Source: JAAFIP01 sp043728315
GTDB taxonomy: Bacteria; Pseudomonadota; Gammaproteobacteria; Burkholderiales; Burkholderiaceae_C
Direction of reading: 5' to 3'
Length of the DNA stretch: 11,775 nucleotides
Assembly (NCBI GenBank): GCA_043728315.1
Contig: JAYTMT010000129.1
Span: 1 to 11,775 of the forward strand
A program made the position numbers and the translations under genes. Shown here piece by piece: positions 4,941 through 11,747 of the stretch. Every line of letters begins with the position of its first letter. Position 1 is the stretch's first letter. The notes under the pieces were generated by a model. That model saw nothing but the letters and a program-made list of their open reading frames with translations, searched no databases and was not told the DNA's origin.

Positions 4941-5924
4941 ATGCTACGCCGTCAATTCACCCAATCCGCCGCTGCGGCCACTGTGCTGGGCGCGCTACCC
5001 GCTTCATTTGTCAGGGCGCAAAGCCGCATCGAGACCCTGCGCATTATTGTGGGCTTCCCACCGGGCGGCACCACCGACGCTTTTGCCCGCCGCGTAGGCG
5101 AAAAACTCAGAGGCGTGTATGCCAACAACGTAGTCATCGACAACAAACCCGGTGCAGGCGGCCAACTGGGCGTGATGACGCTCAAAGCAGCCCCTGCTGA
5201 CGGCAGCGCCTTGCTCTACACCCCAGCATCCATGCTCACCATTTACCCGCATTCGTACTCCAAACTGGGCTACAAGCAATCCGACGTCACCCCAGTGACC
5301 ATTGGCCACTCTACCGACCACGCCTTTGTGGTGGGCCCCATGGTGCCCGAATCGGTCACTGATCTGAAGCAATTCATCGTTTGGGCACAGGCCAACCCAG
5401 ACAAAGTCAGCATTGGCAACCCCGGCGCGGGCTCCATGCCCCACCTCTTGGCAGGGCGCTTTGCTTCGCTGGCCAAATTCCAAATCACCAATGTGCCATT
5501 TCCGGGTTCGGGCCCTGGCATTCCACAGGTCATGGGCGGGCAAATCAGCGGCATGTCCTCGCCACTGGGCGACTGGGTGCAGCATGTCAAGGGCGGCAAA
5601 GTGCGCATCTTGGCCACCTCGGGCGCTAGCCGCTCACCCTTTGTGCCCACTGTGCCCACCTATGCAGAGCAAGGCTTTGGCGAACTCGTGGTGCGCGAAT
5701 GGTTTGGCTTCTTTTTGCCAAGCGCTGCCGACCAAAGCGTGCGCGAAAACACCTCAGCCGCCCTGCGCGCTGCGCTGGCCCAGCCCGACGTGGCGGCCGC
5801 CATGGTCAACTTGGCCGCCCACGTGGAGCCCACCACCTTGGCCGAGCACGCCAAACGCCTGAGTGCCGACTCCGACATGGCAGCGCGCTTGGTCAGTGCA
5901 TTGGGTTTCAAAGCAGATTCTTGA
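4941..5924 (+). CDS. Bug/TctC-family periplasmic solute-binding receptor
   Basis: This 327-residue secreted protein belongs to the Bug (tripartite tricarboxylate receptor) family, which is heavily expanded in Burkholderiales and binds carboxylated or aromatic solutes in the periplasm. The leader MLRRQFTQSAAAATVLGALP has a twin-arginine pair followed by a hydrophobic stretch, with likely cleavage after VRA (residue 26). The family motif IVGFPPGGTTDAFAR (36-50) follows, then the glycine-rich KPGAGGQLG segment and GNPGAGSMPHLL. A strong AGGAGA (4928-4933) precedes the ATG by 7 nt. A 143-bp pyrimidine-rich gap without an obvious terminator separates it from the ligase gene, so it may be cotranscribed. 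Its place suggests capture of the acid that the ligase activates. No TctA/TctB membrane partners are present, which is common for Bug proteins. Confidence 0.92.
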   Translation: MLRRQFTQSAAAATVLGALPASFVRAQSRIETLRIIVGFPPGGTTDAFARRVGEKLRGVYANNVVIDNKPGAGGQLGVMTLKAAPADGSALLYTPASMLTIYPHSYSKLGYKQSDVTPVTIGHSTDHAFVVGPMVPESVTDLKQFIVWAQANPDKVSIGNPGAGSMPHLLAGRFASLAKFQITNVPFPGSGPGIPQVMGGQISGMSSPLGDWVQHVKGGKVRILATSGASRSPFVPTVPTYAEQGFGELVVREWFGFFLPSAADQSVRENTSAALRAALAQPDVAAAMVNLAAHVEPTTLAEHAKRLSADSDMAARLVSALGFKADS

Positions 5925-5980
5925 TTTTAAAAAACACGTACTTGGGCGACGCTAGATAGCACCTAATGTAAGATACAGCT

Positions 5981-6454
5981 ATGCCTAAATCATCTACCAC
6001 ACCTGCCGCGCCGGTTGCCAAAGAACCGGGCATTGACACGATTTACCTGCAAACCCTCTTGGGCTACAACGCCAGGCGTGCAGCATTGCGCATCATCGAG
6101 CTGTTTTTGGTGCGCATGGCACCGTTTAAGCTGCGGCCGGTGGATTTTTCAATCCTCTCGGTGATCACCCACAACCCTGGAATCACCTCGCGCCAGCTGT
6201 GCACAGCGCTGGATATTTTGCCGCCCAACTTTGTGGCCATGCTCGCTGGGCTAGAAAAACGCAGCTTGGTGCAGCGCCAGCCGCACCCCAGCGACAAACG
6301 CGCCCAAACCCTGCGCCTAACTGAGTCGGGCGAAGTGTTCATGCGCGAGGCAGAGGCCACGGCCTCGGCACTTGAATTAGATGCCACCGCCAAACTCAGC
6401 GCAAAAGAGCGTCAAACACTGATTAGCCTGCTACAAAAAGTGTACTTGCCCTGA
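5981..6454 (+). CDS. MarR-family transcriptional regulator
   Basis: This 157-residue winged-helix protein fits the MarR family of ligand-responsive dimeric repressors. N- and C-terminal helices (about 18-48 and 118-155) would form the dimer interface. The helix-turn-helix is at about 68-97 (ITSRQLCTALDILPPNFVAMLAGLE region), and the wing carries HPSDKRAQTLRLT (102-114) with the usual Asp and Arg. MarR proteins beside hydroxycinnamate genes in other bacteria are typically repressors released by the CoA thioester. By analogy this one may control the crotonase-ligase-receptor genes through the palindrome at 2051-2071; that is inference. It follows the receptor gene by 56 bp with only a weak ribosome-binding site. 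No match to the 2051 palindrome was found at its own start. Confidence 0.88.
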   Translation: MPKSSTTPAAPVAKEPGIDTIYLQTLLGYNARRAALRIIELFLVRMAPFKLRPVDFSILSVITHNPGITSRQLCTALDILPPNFVAMLAGLEKRSLVQRQPHPSDKRAQTLRLTESGEVFMREAEATASALELDATAKLSAKERQTLISLLQKVYLP

Positions 6455-6480
6455 AAAACACGTGGTTAACACGTGGTTTT
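6454..6480 (+). terminator. Hairpin terminator after marR
   Basis: CACGTG (6459-6464), loop GTTAA, then CACGTG (6470-6475) form a 6-bp stem flanked by AAAAA on the left and GTTTT on the right. It begins in the last base of the marR stop codon. The T tract is short. The two CACGTG boxes are also palindromes in themselves, so a protein-binding role is possible. Confidence 0.5.
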
Positions 6481-6505
6481 GGGGCAACTGTTGCAAAAAA
6501 GCCCC
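6481..6505. other. Nested inverted repeats in the marR-hxlR intergenic region
   Basis: GGGGC (6481-6485) pairs with GCCCC (6501-6505), and inside it GCAAC-T-GTTGC (6484-6494) is a perfect short palindrome. The two structures are mutually exclusive. It may extend the upstream terminator or serve as an operator; nothing decides between these. Confidence 0.3.
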
Positions 6506-6636
6506 ATTTCTTAGCCATCAAAGACAATTACCAGCTATGATTAGTGTAGCGTTTTAGAAAAAATGCGTTATAGTCAACGACATACACAGTTTTTCTCAGC
6601 TAACTTCTCTTATATTTTTTTGATGGAGATTCCACT

Positions 6637-6945
6637 ATGAGCGCCAAAGACGCAGCCGCAGTAAACGAACTATTAGACCTGCTTGAGTCCCGCTACGCCA
6701 TGCGCGTGCTGTGGGCCTTGAAAGACGGCCACCCCCAAACCTTTCGTCTTTTGCAAGACAGCGTGGGTGGCATCACCCCCAACACATTGAACACCCGACT
6801 CAAAGAAATGCGCGCCGCGTATTTGATCACCCACGGTGACAAGGGCTACATTGTGACCAACCAAGGTGCCGATTTGCTCAAGCGCATGGGAGATTTTTCT
6901 GCATTCGCAGTGAAATGGACCACGGCCAAGGCCAAGAAGAAATAA
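6637..6945 (+). CDS. HxlR-like winged-helix transcriptional regulator
   Basis: This 102-residue protein resembles HxlR-type winged-helix regulators. It opens with LLDLLESRYAMRVLWALKDGHPQTFRLLQDSVGGITPNTL, matching the family pattern in which a helix with W-x-L precedes the helix-turn-helix. The recognition helix is about 46-64 (ITPNTLNTRLKEMRAAYLI), and the wing is THGDKGYIVTNQGADLL (65-81). The C-terminus is lysine-rich (KAKKK). There is no cysteine, so a thiol-sensing mechanism like that of some family members is excluded. GGAG (6625-6628) lies 8 nt before the ATG. It is transcribed alone: a hairpin terminator follows 20 bp later. Its target is not evident. Confidence 0.83.
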   Translation: MSAKDAAAVNELLDLLESRYAMRVLWALKDGHPQTFRLLQDSVGGITPNTLNTRLKEMRAAYLITHGDKGYIVTNQGADLLKRMGDFSAFAVKWTTAKAKKK

Positions 6946-6965
6946 AATCTCTTCTGTTGTTCCAC

Positions 6966-6991
6966 AAAAAGCAGCTTTGGCTGCTTTTTTT
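6966..6991 (+). terminator. Rho-independent terminator after the HxlR-like gene
   Basis: GCAGC-TTTG-GCTGC (6971-6984) is a perfect stem flanked by AAAAA (6966-6970) and TTTTTTT (6985-6991). The symmetry would allow it to work in both directions. Confidence 0.85.
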
Positions 6992-7015
6992 ATGGGACTA
7001 CTTTTTATGTAACGC

Positions 7016-7041
7016 CCGCTTTGTTTAGCAAGCGGCTTTTT
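7016..7041 (+). terminator. Second hairpin with a T tract, upstream of the FKBP gene
   Basis: CCGCTT (7016-7021) pairs with AAGCGG (7030-7035), followed by CTTTTT. It may back up the terminator at 6966-6991. Because it sits in the FKBP leader it could instead attenuate that gene if transcription starts further upstream. Confidence 0.5.
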
Positions 7042-7066
7042 ATTCTCCATTTTTTTAAACATATCC

Positions 7067-7423
7067 ATGACAACCACCACCACCCCATCAGGCCTGCAAT
7101 ACACCGACACCGAAGTAGGCACAGGCGCTGTAGCCACCGCAGGCCAGCAAGTATCCGTGCATTACACCGGCTGGCTGTACAACGACGGCGTGCAAGGCGC
7201 TAAATTTGACAGCAGCAAAGACCGCAACGACCCATTTGGCTTTAGCCTAGGCGCAGGCATGGTCATCAAAGGCTGGGACGAAGGCGTAGCCGGCATGGCC
7301 ATTGGCGGCAAACGCACCCTGATCATCCCCAGTGCACTAGGCTACGGCGCACGCGGCGCTGGCGGCGTGATTCCACCAAACGCCACGCTCAAGTTTGACG
7401 TAGAGTTGCTGGGTCTGCGTTAA
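7067..7423 (+). CDS. FKBP-type peptidyl-prolyl cis-trans isomerase
   Basis: This 118-residue single-domain protein has the full FK506-binding fold and would catalyse proline isomerisation in protein folding. Residues matching the FKBP12 pocket are all present: Tyr33 (VHYTG), Phe47-Asp48 (KFDSS), Phe57 or Phe59 (DPFGF), Val66-Ile67, Trp70 (VIKGWDEG), Tyr93 (LGYG) and Phe110 (LKFDVELL). There is no signal peptide and no N-terminal dimerisation domain, so it is a small cytoplasmic type. The ATG has no clear Shine-Dalgarno, and a T-rich leader with a hairpin (7016-7041) precedes it. It converges on the mipA pseudogene. Confidence 0.95.
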   Translation: MTTTTTPSGLQYTDTEVGTGAVATAGQQVSVHYTGWLYNDGVQGAKFDSSKDRNDPFGFSLGAGMVIKGWDEGVAGMAIGGKRTLIIPSALGYGARGAGGVIPPNATLKFDVELLGLR

Positions 7424-7450
7424 ACCTGCTTTAAGCCAGCGCTAGGTTTT
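7422..7450 (+). terminator. Weak terminator candidate after the FKBP gene
   Basis: AAACCT (7422-7427) and AGGTTT (7444-7449) are inverted repeats that can be extended by GC pairs across a one-base bulge. It lies in the short convergent gap with the minus-strand pseudogene. The T run is only four bases. Confidence 0.32.
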
Positions 7451-7503
7451 CACAATTATAAAAAGCATGCAACACAGCCTACGCTACCGCTCAAACCAAG
7501 CGC

Positions 7504-8218
7504 TTACAAAGCCCCAAAATACTGCAGCCCCGCTTGTGCACCAAGGCCCCAGCCAGAAGTGCTGATTTGGGCGATTTGGCCTACGGGGCGGCTGGCGCTT
7601 AGGCTGCCATACCAGCCCCAGTGGGAGCTGATGGCTTCGCGGTAGCCCAAGCCTAGGCCTATGTTGCCCACGCCCGCATGCAGGCTTGCGGCCAGTGGCT
7701 TGCCAGTGTAGGCCGAGCGCCAATGCTGGCCACTGCCCCAAGTGATGCCCGCGCTAGGGCTGATCTGGCCGCGCTCGCCCAGCCTGAAGCTGCGCGACAA
7801 CCCTGCGCTTAGGGTTGCCCCGTCGCCTTTGCCCAGCAGGTCTTGGGTGGCTTCTAGGCCAGCAGTCCAATGGCGGTCCACTTTGTAATTGAGCACTGCC
7901 CGCCCTACGATGGTGTGGCGGCCGGTTTCTAGTGCGCCAAATACCGTGCCTGCCTGCTTTATGTTGTGCAGGCGAAGCGACAAATACGCAGAGCTGCACT
8001 CAGAGGGGCTCAGTGCATAAGCCACGCTGGGCTCTGTGCCTACCCCGCTGAAAGCCAGCCAAGCCTCGGGATCGCTTTTACTGCCAATGTCCCAGCGGCC
8101 CAGCCGAAACCCCACAATGGGCTACAGCTTGGCTCTGGTGCCGCCGCCTGCGGCTTGTGACAGCTCAATGCGCGTGCCCACTACATAGGTGGTTACGCTA
8201 TGCGGTGCACCACACCCT
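7504..8218 (-). pseudogene. Decayed MipA/OmpV-family outer-membrane protein
   Basis: On the minus strand the frame from about 8190 reads TYVVGTRIELSQAAGGGTRAKL, then a TAG at 8124-8122 (probably from CAG), then PIVGFRLGRWDIGSK through to a TAA at 7506-7504. The part after the stop (about 200 residues, with a GTG at 8115 as a possible restart) has MipA/OmpV features: RAVLNYKVDRHWTAGLEATQ, DLLGKGDGATLSAGLSRSF, and the beta-strand-rich C-terminal third. There is no signal peptide or start codon in a sensible place, because the intact paralogue ends at 8219. It therefore appears to be the remains of a tandem duplicate that has lost its 5' end and gained a stop. A shortened protein from the GTG would lack export signals. 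Confidence 0.7.
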
Positions 8219-9091
8219 TCACTCGTTAACCATCGTACCCGAGCGCCCAAAAGTGTAGGTCAGGCCAAGTCCAGCACTCAGGCCGGTGTTTTTTTCTACC
8301 AATGAGCTGGCGCTGTTGGCACCACCGCCTACGCTGTCTAGGCGCACAAAGCCCAGCAGGCGCAGGTCTTGCGTCATGCGCTTGCTGGCCGCTAGCGTGG
8401 CGCGGGTGGTGATCAGGCCGCTTTTGGCGGTGTAGGCGGGGCGATTGGCGGTGGCCTGCGCGGCGGTCACGCCGTAGAAGGTGTCGGCAAACTTTTGCGA
8501 CCCAAAGCTAGTGGCCACGCTGCCCCCGCCCACCCAGCCGCCTGGCAGTGGCACAGCAAAGGACAATTGCGGCTCAAAGTTGATGCCTCGGTTGGCAAAG
8601 CTGTTGCTCAGGTCAAACACGCCCCGCACGGGCAGCTCCACCCACAGGGAGCTGCGGCCATTGGTCACCTCGCCAATATTGACTTTGAGGCGCGGGCCAA
8701 ACTCGATCAATGTGCCTAGATTTTGCATGCCTGCGCGGGCGGGCACGTCGCTAGCGCTTGAACCCAGCGATCCTGCAAAGCCCACGTCCAGCTCGTAACG
8801 CGGTGTTTTGAGCGCACGCAGGCCCACATTGTTTTGCTCAGCACGCAAGAATTCCCCCCGGTAAATCACAAATGGCAGGGCAATAGCCCGGCTGGTGCGC
8901 GTGGCCGCGCCCGGGTAAGCGGGCTGTGTGGCAGCAAATACTGCGCCGCCAACTTCCCACAGCGGCTTGGGCGCTGGCGCTCCAGACGCTTGGGGCGCCT
9001 GGGGTGCAGTTTGCGCCGTGGCATGCGCAGCCAGCAAAGCGGCTAAGACCGCTGTAAGGGTAGAAATCGGCAAACGTGTCGAATAGGTCAT
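8219..9091 (-). CDS. MipA/OmpV-family outer-membrane protein
   Basis: This 290-residue protein has a signal peptide (MTYSTRLPISTLTAVLAALL region, likely cleavage after AHATA near residue 26), a Pro/Ala-rich linker, and then the MipA/OmpV pattern: WEVGGAVFAATQPAYPGA (45-62), PFVIYRGEFLRAEQNNVGLRALK, a GPRLKVNIG strand, ADTFYGVTAAQA (the conserved FYGVT motif), and the terminal strand GLGLTYTF. The family comprises beta-barrel outer-membrane proteins; E. coli MipA links murein synthase and hydrolase, but most members are uncharacterised. Seven residues (GRSGTMVNE region) follow the terminal aromatic of the last strand, which is slightly unusual for a barrel. GGAG lies about 12 nt upstream of the ATG. 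A damaged paralogue follows directly downstream. Confidence 0.85.
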   Translation of the reverse strand: MTYSTRLPISTLTAVLAALLAAHATAQTAPQAPQASGAPAPKPLWEVGGAVFAATQPAYPGAATRTSRAIALPFVIYRGEFLRAEQNNVGLRALKTPRYELDVGFAGSLGSSASDVPARAGMQNLGTLIEFGPRLKVNIGEVTNGRSSLWVELPVRGVFDLSNSFANRGINFEPQLSFAVPLPGGWVGGGSVATSFGSQKFADTFYGVTAAQATANRPAYTAKSGLITTRATLAASKRMTQDLRLLGFVRLDSVGGGANSASSLVEKNTGLSAGLGLTYTFGRSGTMVNE

Positions 9092-9218
9092 GGTTTAAAG
9101 GAACTCCGAAAGCTGGTGTATGGAATGGATTAGGGTGTTTGAGGACAGCTTTGCAGCATTGTCACTGATACTCAGTCGCGCAACAAGCTAAAACCTGACA
9201 CACAGGCTTGGTTATAAG

Positions 9219-9270
9219 GTTTTTAGGCGCTATGTCAGCGTCATATAGTCATACTGCGCTATGAAAATAG
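9219..9270 (-). repeat. Dispersed palindromic repeat, copy E
   Basis: Read on the minus strand, AGCGCAGTATGACTATATGA-CGCT occupies 9260-9237, followed by GACATAGCGCC and a run containing TAAAAACC. It is one of two copies in the minus orientation and lies between divergently transcribed genes. Confidence 0.75.
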
Positions 9271-9312
9271 GAGTTATTCAAAATTGCATGTGTCCTATGC
9301 AGATTCAGCCAA

Positions 9313-9341
9313 TTGCGCAACAAGCCCGGCATAGGAATAAT
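9313..9341 (+). promoter_or_regulatory. Candidate sigma-70 promoter for the membrane-protein gene
   Basis: TTGCGC (9313-9318) and AATAAT (9336-9341) are separated by exactly 17 nt, about 30 bp before the ATG at 9371. The -10 matches five of six consensus bases, the -35 three of six. Confidence 0.35.
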
Positions 9342-9370
9342 TCGCTTACTTTTTAAACCGAGAACCAGAT

Positions 9371-10222
9371 ATGCACAAGCACAGCCTTCATTTGGCCCCA
9401 AATAGCCCGCCCGTAACAGGCTTGCACATGCGCATGCGCCAAGTGTCAGCCCCTTTGTATTGGACGGGTTTGGGGCTATTGCTGTTGTGTATTCCCACAC
9501 TGGCCTTGGCGCTGTGGGATGCGCGGCTGTTTCAAGGCGTGAGCGTGTGGCTTAAGCCCCTGAAGTTTGCGCTCTCTACAGGCGTGTATTTGTTGACTTT
9601 GGTACTGGTGATGGTCTACCTGCCCTTAGAAGATTTGCGCAGTAAAAAAGCGTTATATGTGGCGTGGATTGGCGCTATTACTGGGGTATTTGAGGTGGCG
9701 TACGTGAGTTTTCAGGGCGCGCAGGGGCTTGGTTCGCACTTCAACCTTTCCACGCGCTTTCATGCCAACATGTACACCCTGATGGGCGTGGGCGCGGTGC
9801 TGCTTACCAGCGCCGCATTGGTGTGCGCCGTGCTGATTGCCCGCAGCCGCGCCTATGCCCTGCCCCCAGCCTTGAAACTCGCAGTTGTATTGGGTTTGGT
9901 GCTCGCATTTGTATTAGGCACTGGTTTTGGTGGCTATTTGTCGGCACAGCGGGCGGGTCATTGGGTGGGCGGAATGCCCACAGACAGCGGTGGTTTGCCA
10001 CTTTTCACATGGTCGCGCAGCGGCGGTGACCTGCGGGTGGCGCACTTTTTTGGCATCCATGCCATGCACTTTATTCCCGCATTTGCCTTGGCCTTGGGCT
10101 TAATCAAGCTGCAGCCTAGCGCGGCCAAAGGCGCGGTGTGGGGCTTTGCCGTGCTATTTAGCGGGTTTTGCACGTGGACCTTTGTGCAAGCTGTGCGGGG
10201 CGTGCCCTTCTTAGCGCTTTGA
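9371..10222 (+). CDS. Multi-spanning inner-membrane protein of unknown function
   Basis: I do not recognise this 283-residue protein's function. It has about seven or eight hydrophobic spans: roughly residues 29-48, 58-82, 92-112, 135-157, 165-189, 224-245 and 250-275. Between and within them are conserved-looking polar motifs: WLKPLKFALSTGVY (57-70), SHFNLSTRFHANMY (120s-130s), GTGFGGYLSAQRAGHWVGG, and SGGDLRVAHFFGIHAMHFIP. Several His residues (in SHFN, RFHAN, VAHFFGIHAMH) sit near membrane edges, which could suit metal or heme binding, but this is speculation. The start is uncertain: ATG 9371 is used here, but the ATG at 9428 just before the first span is equally plausible, and neither has a strong ribosome-binding site. 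It has no operon partner on the left; an MFS gene follows after 325 bp. Confidence 0.75.
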   Translation: MHKHSLHLAPNSPPVTGLHMRMRQVSAPLYWTGLGLLLLCIPTLALALWDARLFQGVSVWLKPLKFALSTGVYLLTLVLVMVYLPLEDLRSKKALYVAWIGAITGVFEVAYVSFQGAQGLGSHFNLSTRFHANMYTLMGVGAVLLTSAALVCAVLIARSRAYALPPALKLAVVLGLVLAFVLGTGFGGYLSAQRAGHWVGGMPTDSGGLPLFTWSRSGGDLRVAHFFGIHAMHFIPAFALALGLIKLQPSAAKGAVWGFAVLFSGFCTWTFVQAVRGVPFLAL

Positions 10223-10547
10223 AGCAGATGGCGTAGACGCATAGTGTGCAAAAAGGGACAAAAAGGGACAAAAGCTAGCCAAAAATAGTGTTTGCAATTG
10301 CATTTGACCCAAGTTACACCCCACAAACCAAGCCTCCCAAGCGTGCAGTGGGTGACCTGATTTTTCGCAGCGGTTTTCGCGATGTACAACTGCCAGCCCC
10401 ATGGCCAAGCGACTTTCCTGCACAGTCCGAGGGCCTTACACCAGGCAGTCAAAAGCGGGTTGAAAGGCTAAATTTATAAAAAATAGTGGCAATGTCAGCG
10501 TCATATGGTCATAGTACGCTATACAAATAATAGTGCATAATAGCTGC
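10223..10547. other. Intergenic region with a short direct repeat and dispersed repeat
   Basis: AAAAAGGGAC is repeated directly at 10249-10258 and 10260-10269. Dispersed repeat copy F lies near the right end. A 63-codon frame from a GTG at 10288 has no recognisable similarity, no ribosome-binding site and runs into the repeat, so I do not call it. The rest shows nothing supportable. Confidence 0.5.
10476..10530 (-). repeat. Dispersed palindromic repeat, copy F
   Basis: On the minus strand the core runs 10520-10497 as AGCGT-AC-TATGACCATA-TG-ACGCT, which gives the best stem of the six copies: five outer pairs, a 2x2 mismatch, then four inner pairs. GACATTGCC and a T-rich tail follow. It ends 17 bp before the MFS start codon. 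Confidence 0.8.
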
Positions 10548-11723
10548 ATGCCCGCCCACTCTATCCGCTACGAATCTTTGCGCGCCGCCGTGATTTTTGC
10601 TACTGCCATTGCCGTGGTCAATGGCTTTGGGCGCTTTGCCTATGCCCTGCTGCTGCCCGTGATGCGCGAGGATTTGGCTTGGGACTATGCGCTTTCAGGC
10701 TGGCTCAATACCGCCAATTCGGTGGGCTATGGCGTGGGCGCGCTGCTGGGCATGGCCCTGCTCTCGCGCTACCGGCCTGCGGTGCTGTTTGTGGCCGGGC
10801 TGGCGATTACCGTGAGCACCCTGCTCCTGTGCGGCATCACCCGCGACCTTTGGACGATGATGCTCTGGCGCTTTGTCACGGGCGTGGGCTCGGCGTGGGT
10901 ATTTGCCTGCGGCGGCGCGCTGATAGCGGCCAAATACAGCTTTGACGCTGGCAAATCAGCAGCAGCCATTGCTATTTATTACGCAGGCGGCGGTTTGGGC
11001 ATTGTGCTCTCGGGCGGCTTGCTCTACCCAGTGCTGGGGCATGTGTGGCCGTGGTCAGTGGGCTGGCTGGTTTTGGGGCTGGCGGGGCTGGCGCTGTCGC
11101 TGTGGCCTGCCAAGCTGGCGCTGGGCATTCAAGTGGGGGCTGCGGCCACGCCCAGCCCGCCAGCGCCGCTCAGCCTAGCCGCCTACAAACCGATTACCGC
11201 CGCTTATTTCCTGTTTGGCGTGGGTTACATCGTCTACATGACTTTTGTGATCGCTTGGCTGCGCGAGATGCGCATGGGCAACGCGGCGGCCACAGGGGTG
11301 TTTTTGTTCATTGGCGTGGCCGCCATGGCCTCGGGCTATGTGTGGCGCGGCGTGATGGCGCGCTGGTGGCCCACGCGCACGTTTGCAGCCACCTGCTTGT
11401 GTACGGCCGTGGGCAGCGTCTTGCCGCTTTTGTCCAACTCCTTGCCCATGCTGCTGGTGTCGGCGGCGCTGGTGGGCGGTTCGTTTTTCATGACACCCGG
11501 GGCCATCATGGCACTGATTCGCGCCACCATGCCCGCTGCGCAGTGGGCCAAAGCCATGAACCTGTTCACTTGCATTTTTGCCGTGGGCCAAGGCGTGGGC
11601 CCCGTAGCCGCGGGATGGATTGCCGATACCGCCGGGCTCAATGCGGCCATGCTGGCGGGCGCGTTGGTGCTATTGGTATCGGGCGGCTTGGCACTGCTGC
11701 AAAAGCGTCCTGCGCAAACCTGA
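10548..11723 (+). CDS. YbfB/YjiJ-family MFS transporter
   Basis: This protein of 391 residues has about twelve hydrophobic spans and is of normal size for the major facilitator superfamily. The first helix contains NGFGRFAYALLLPVM (25-39) and the second WLNTANSVGYGVGALLG (52-68), which mark the YbfB/YjiJ-type MFS family, whose substrates are largely unknown. The short loop after helix 2 has SRYRP, a variant of the MFS motif between helices 2 and 3. A cytoplasmic loop rich in Ala and Pro (about 199-214) separates the two halves. I use the ATG at 10548; a GTG at 10533 would add only five residues and overlaps no better signal. There is no obvious Shine-Dalgarno, and repeat copy F lies directly upstream. 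Export or uptake of the acid handled by the upstream locus is possible but unsupported. Confidence 0.87.
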   Translation: MPAHSIRYESLRAAVIFATAIAVVNGFGRFAYALLLPVMREDLAWDYALSGWLNTANSVGYGVGALLGMALLSRYRPAVLFVAGLAITVSTLLLCGITRDLWTMMLWRFVTGVGSAWVFACGGALIAAKYSFDAGKSAAAIAIYYAGGGLGIVLSGGLLYPVLGHVWPWSVGWLVLGLAGLALSLWPAKLALGIQVGAAATPSPPAPLSLAAYKPITAAYFLFGVGYIVYMTFVIAWLREMRMGNAAATGVFLFIGVAAMASGYVWRGVMARWWPTRTFAATCLCTAVGSVLPLLSNSLPMLLVSAALVGGSFFMTPGAIMALIRATMPAAQWAKAMNLFTCIFAVGQGVGPVAAGWIADTAGLNAAMLAGALVLLVSGGLALLQKRPAQT

Positions 11724-11747
11724 GCGACTCGATTGGCCCTATTTTCT

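Larger units (their letters stand above)
9092..9370. other. Divergent intergenic region between mipA-like and membrane-protein genes
   Basis: It contains the mipA-like leader, dispersed repeat copy E and a candidate promoter for the + strand gene (9313-9341). No coding sequence is evident. Confidence 0.6.

Noticed and set aside
6533..6556. Possible seventh copy of the dispersed repeat (AGCTATGATTAGTGTAGCG)
   Set aside because: It shares a few words but lacks the 24-bp AGC-to-GCT spacing and the GACATTG flank.
10288..10479. 63-codon frame with a GTG start between the membrane protein and MFS genes
   Set aside because: There is no ribosome-binding site or recognisable similarity, and the 3' end runs to the edge of the dispersed repeat.
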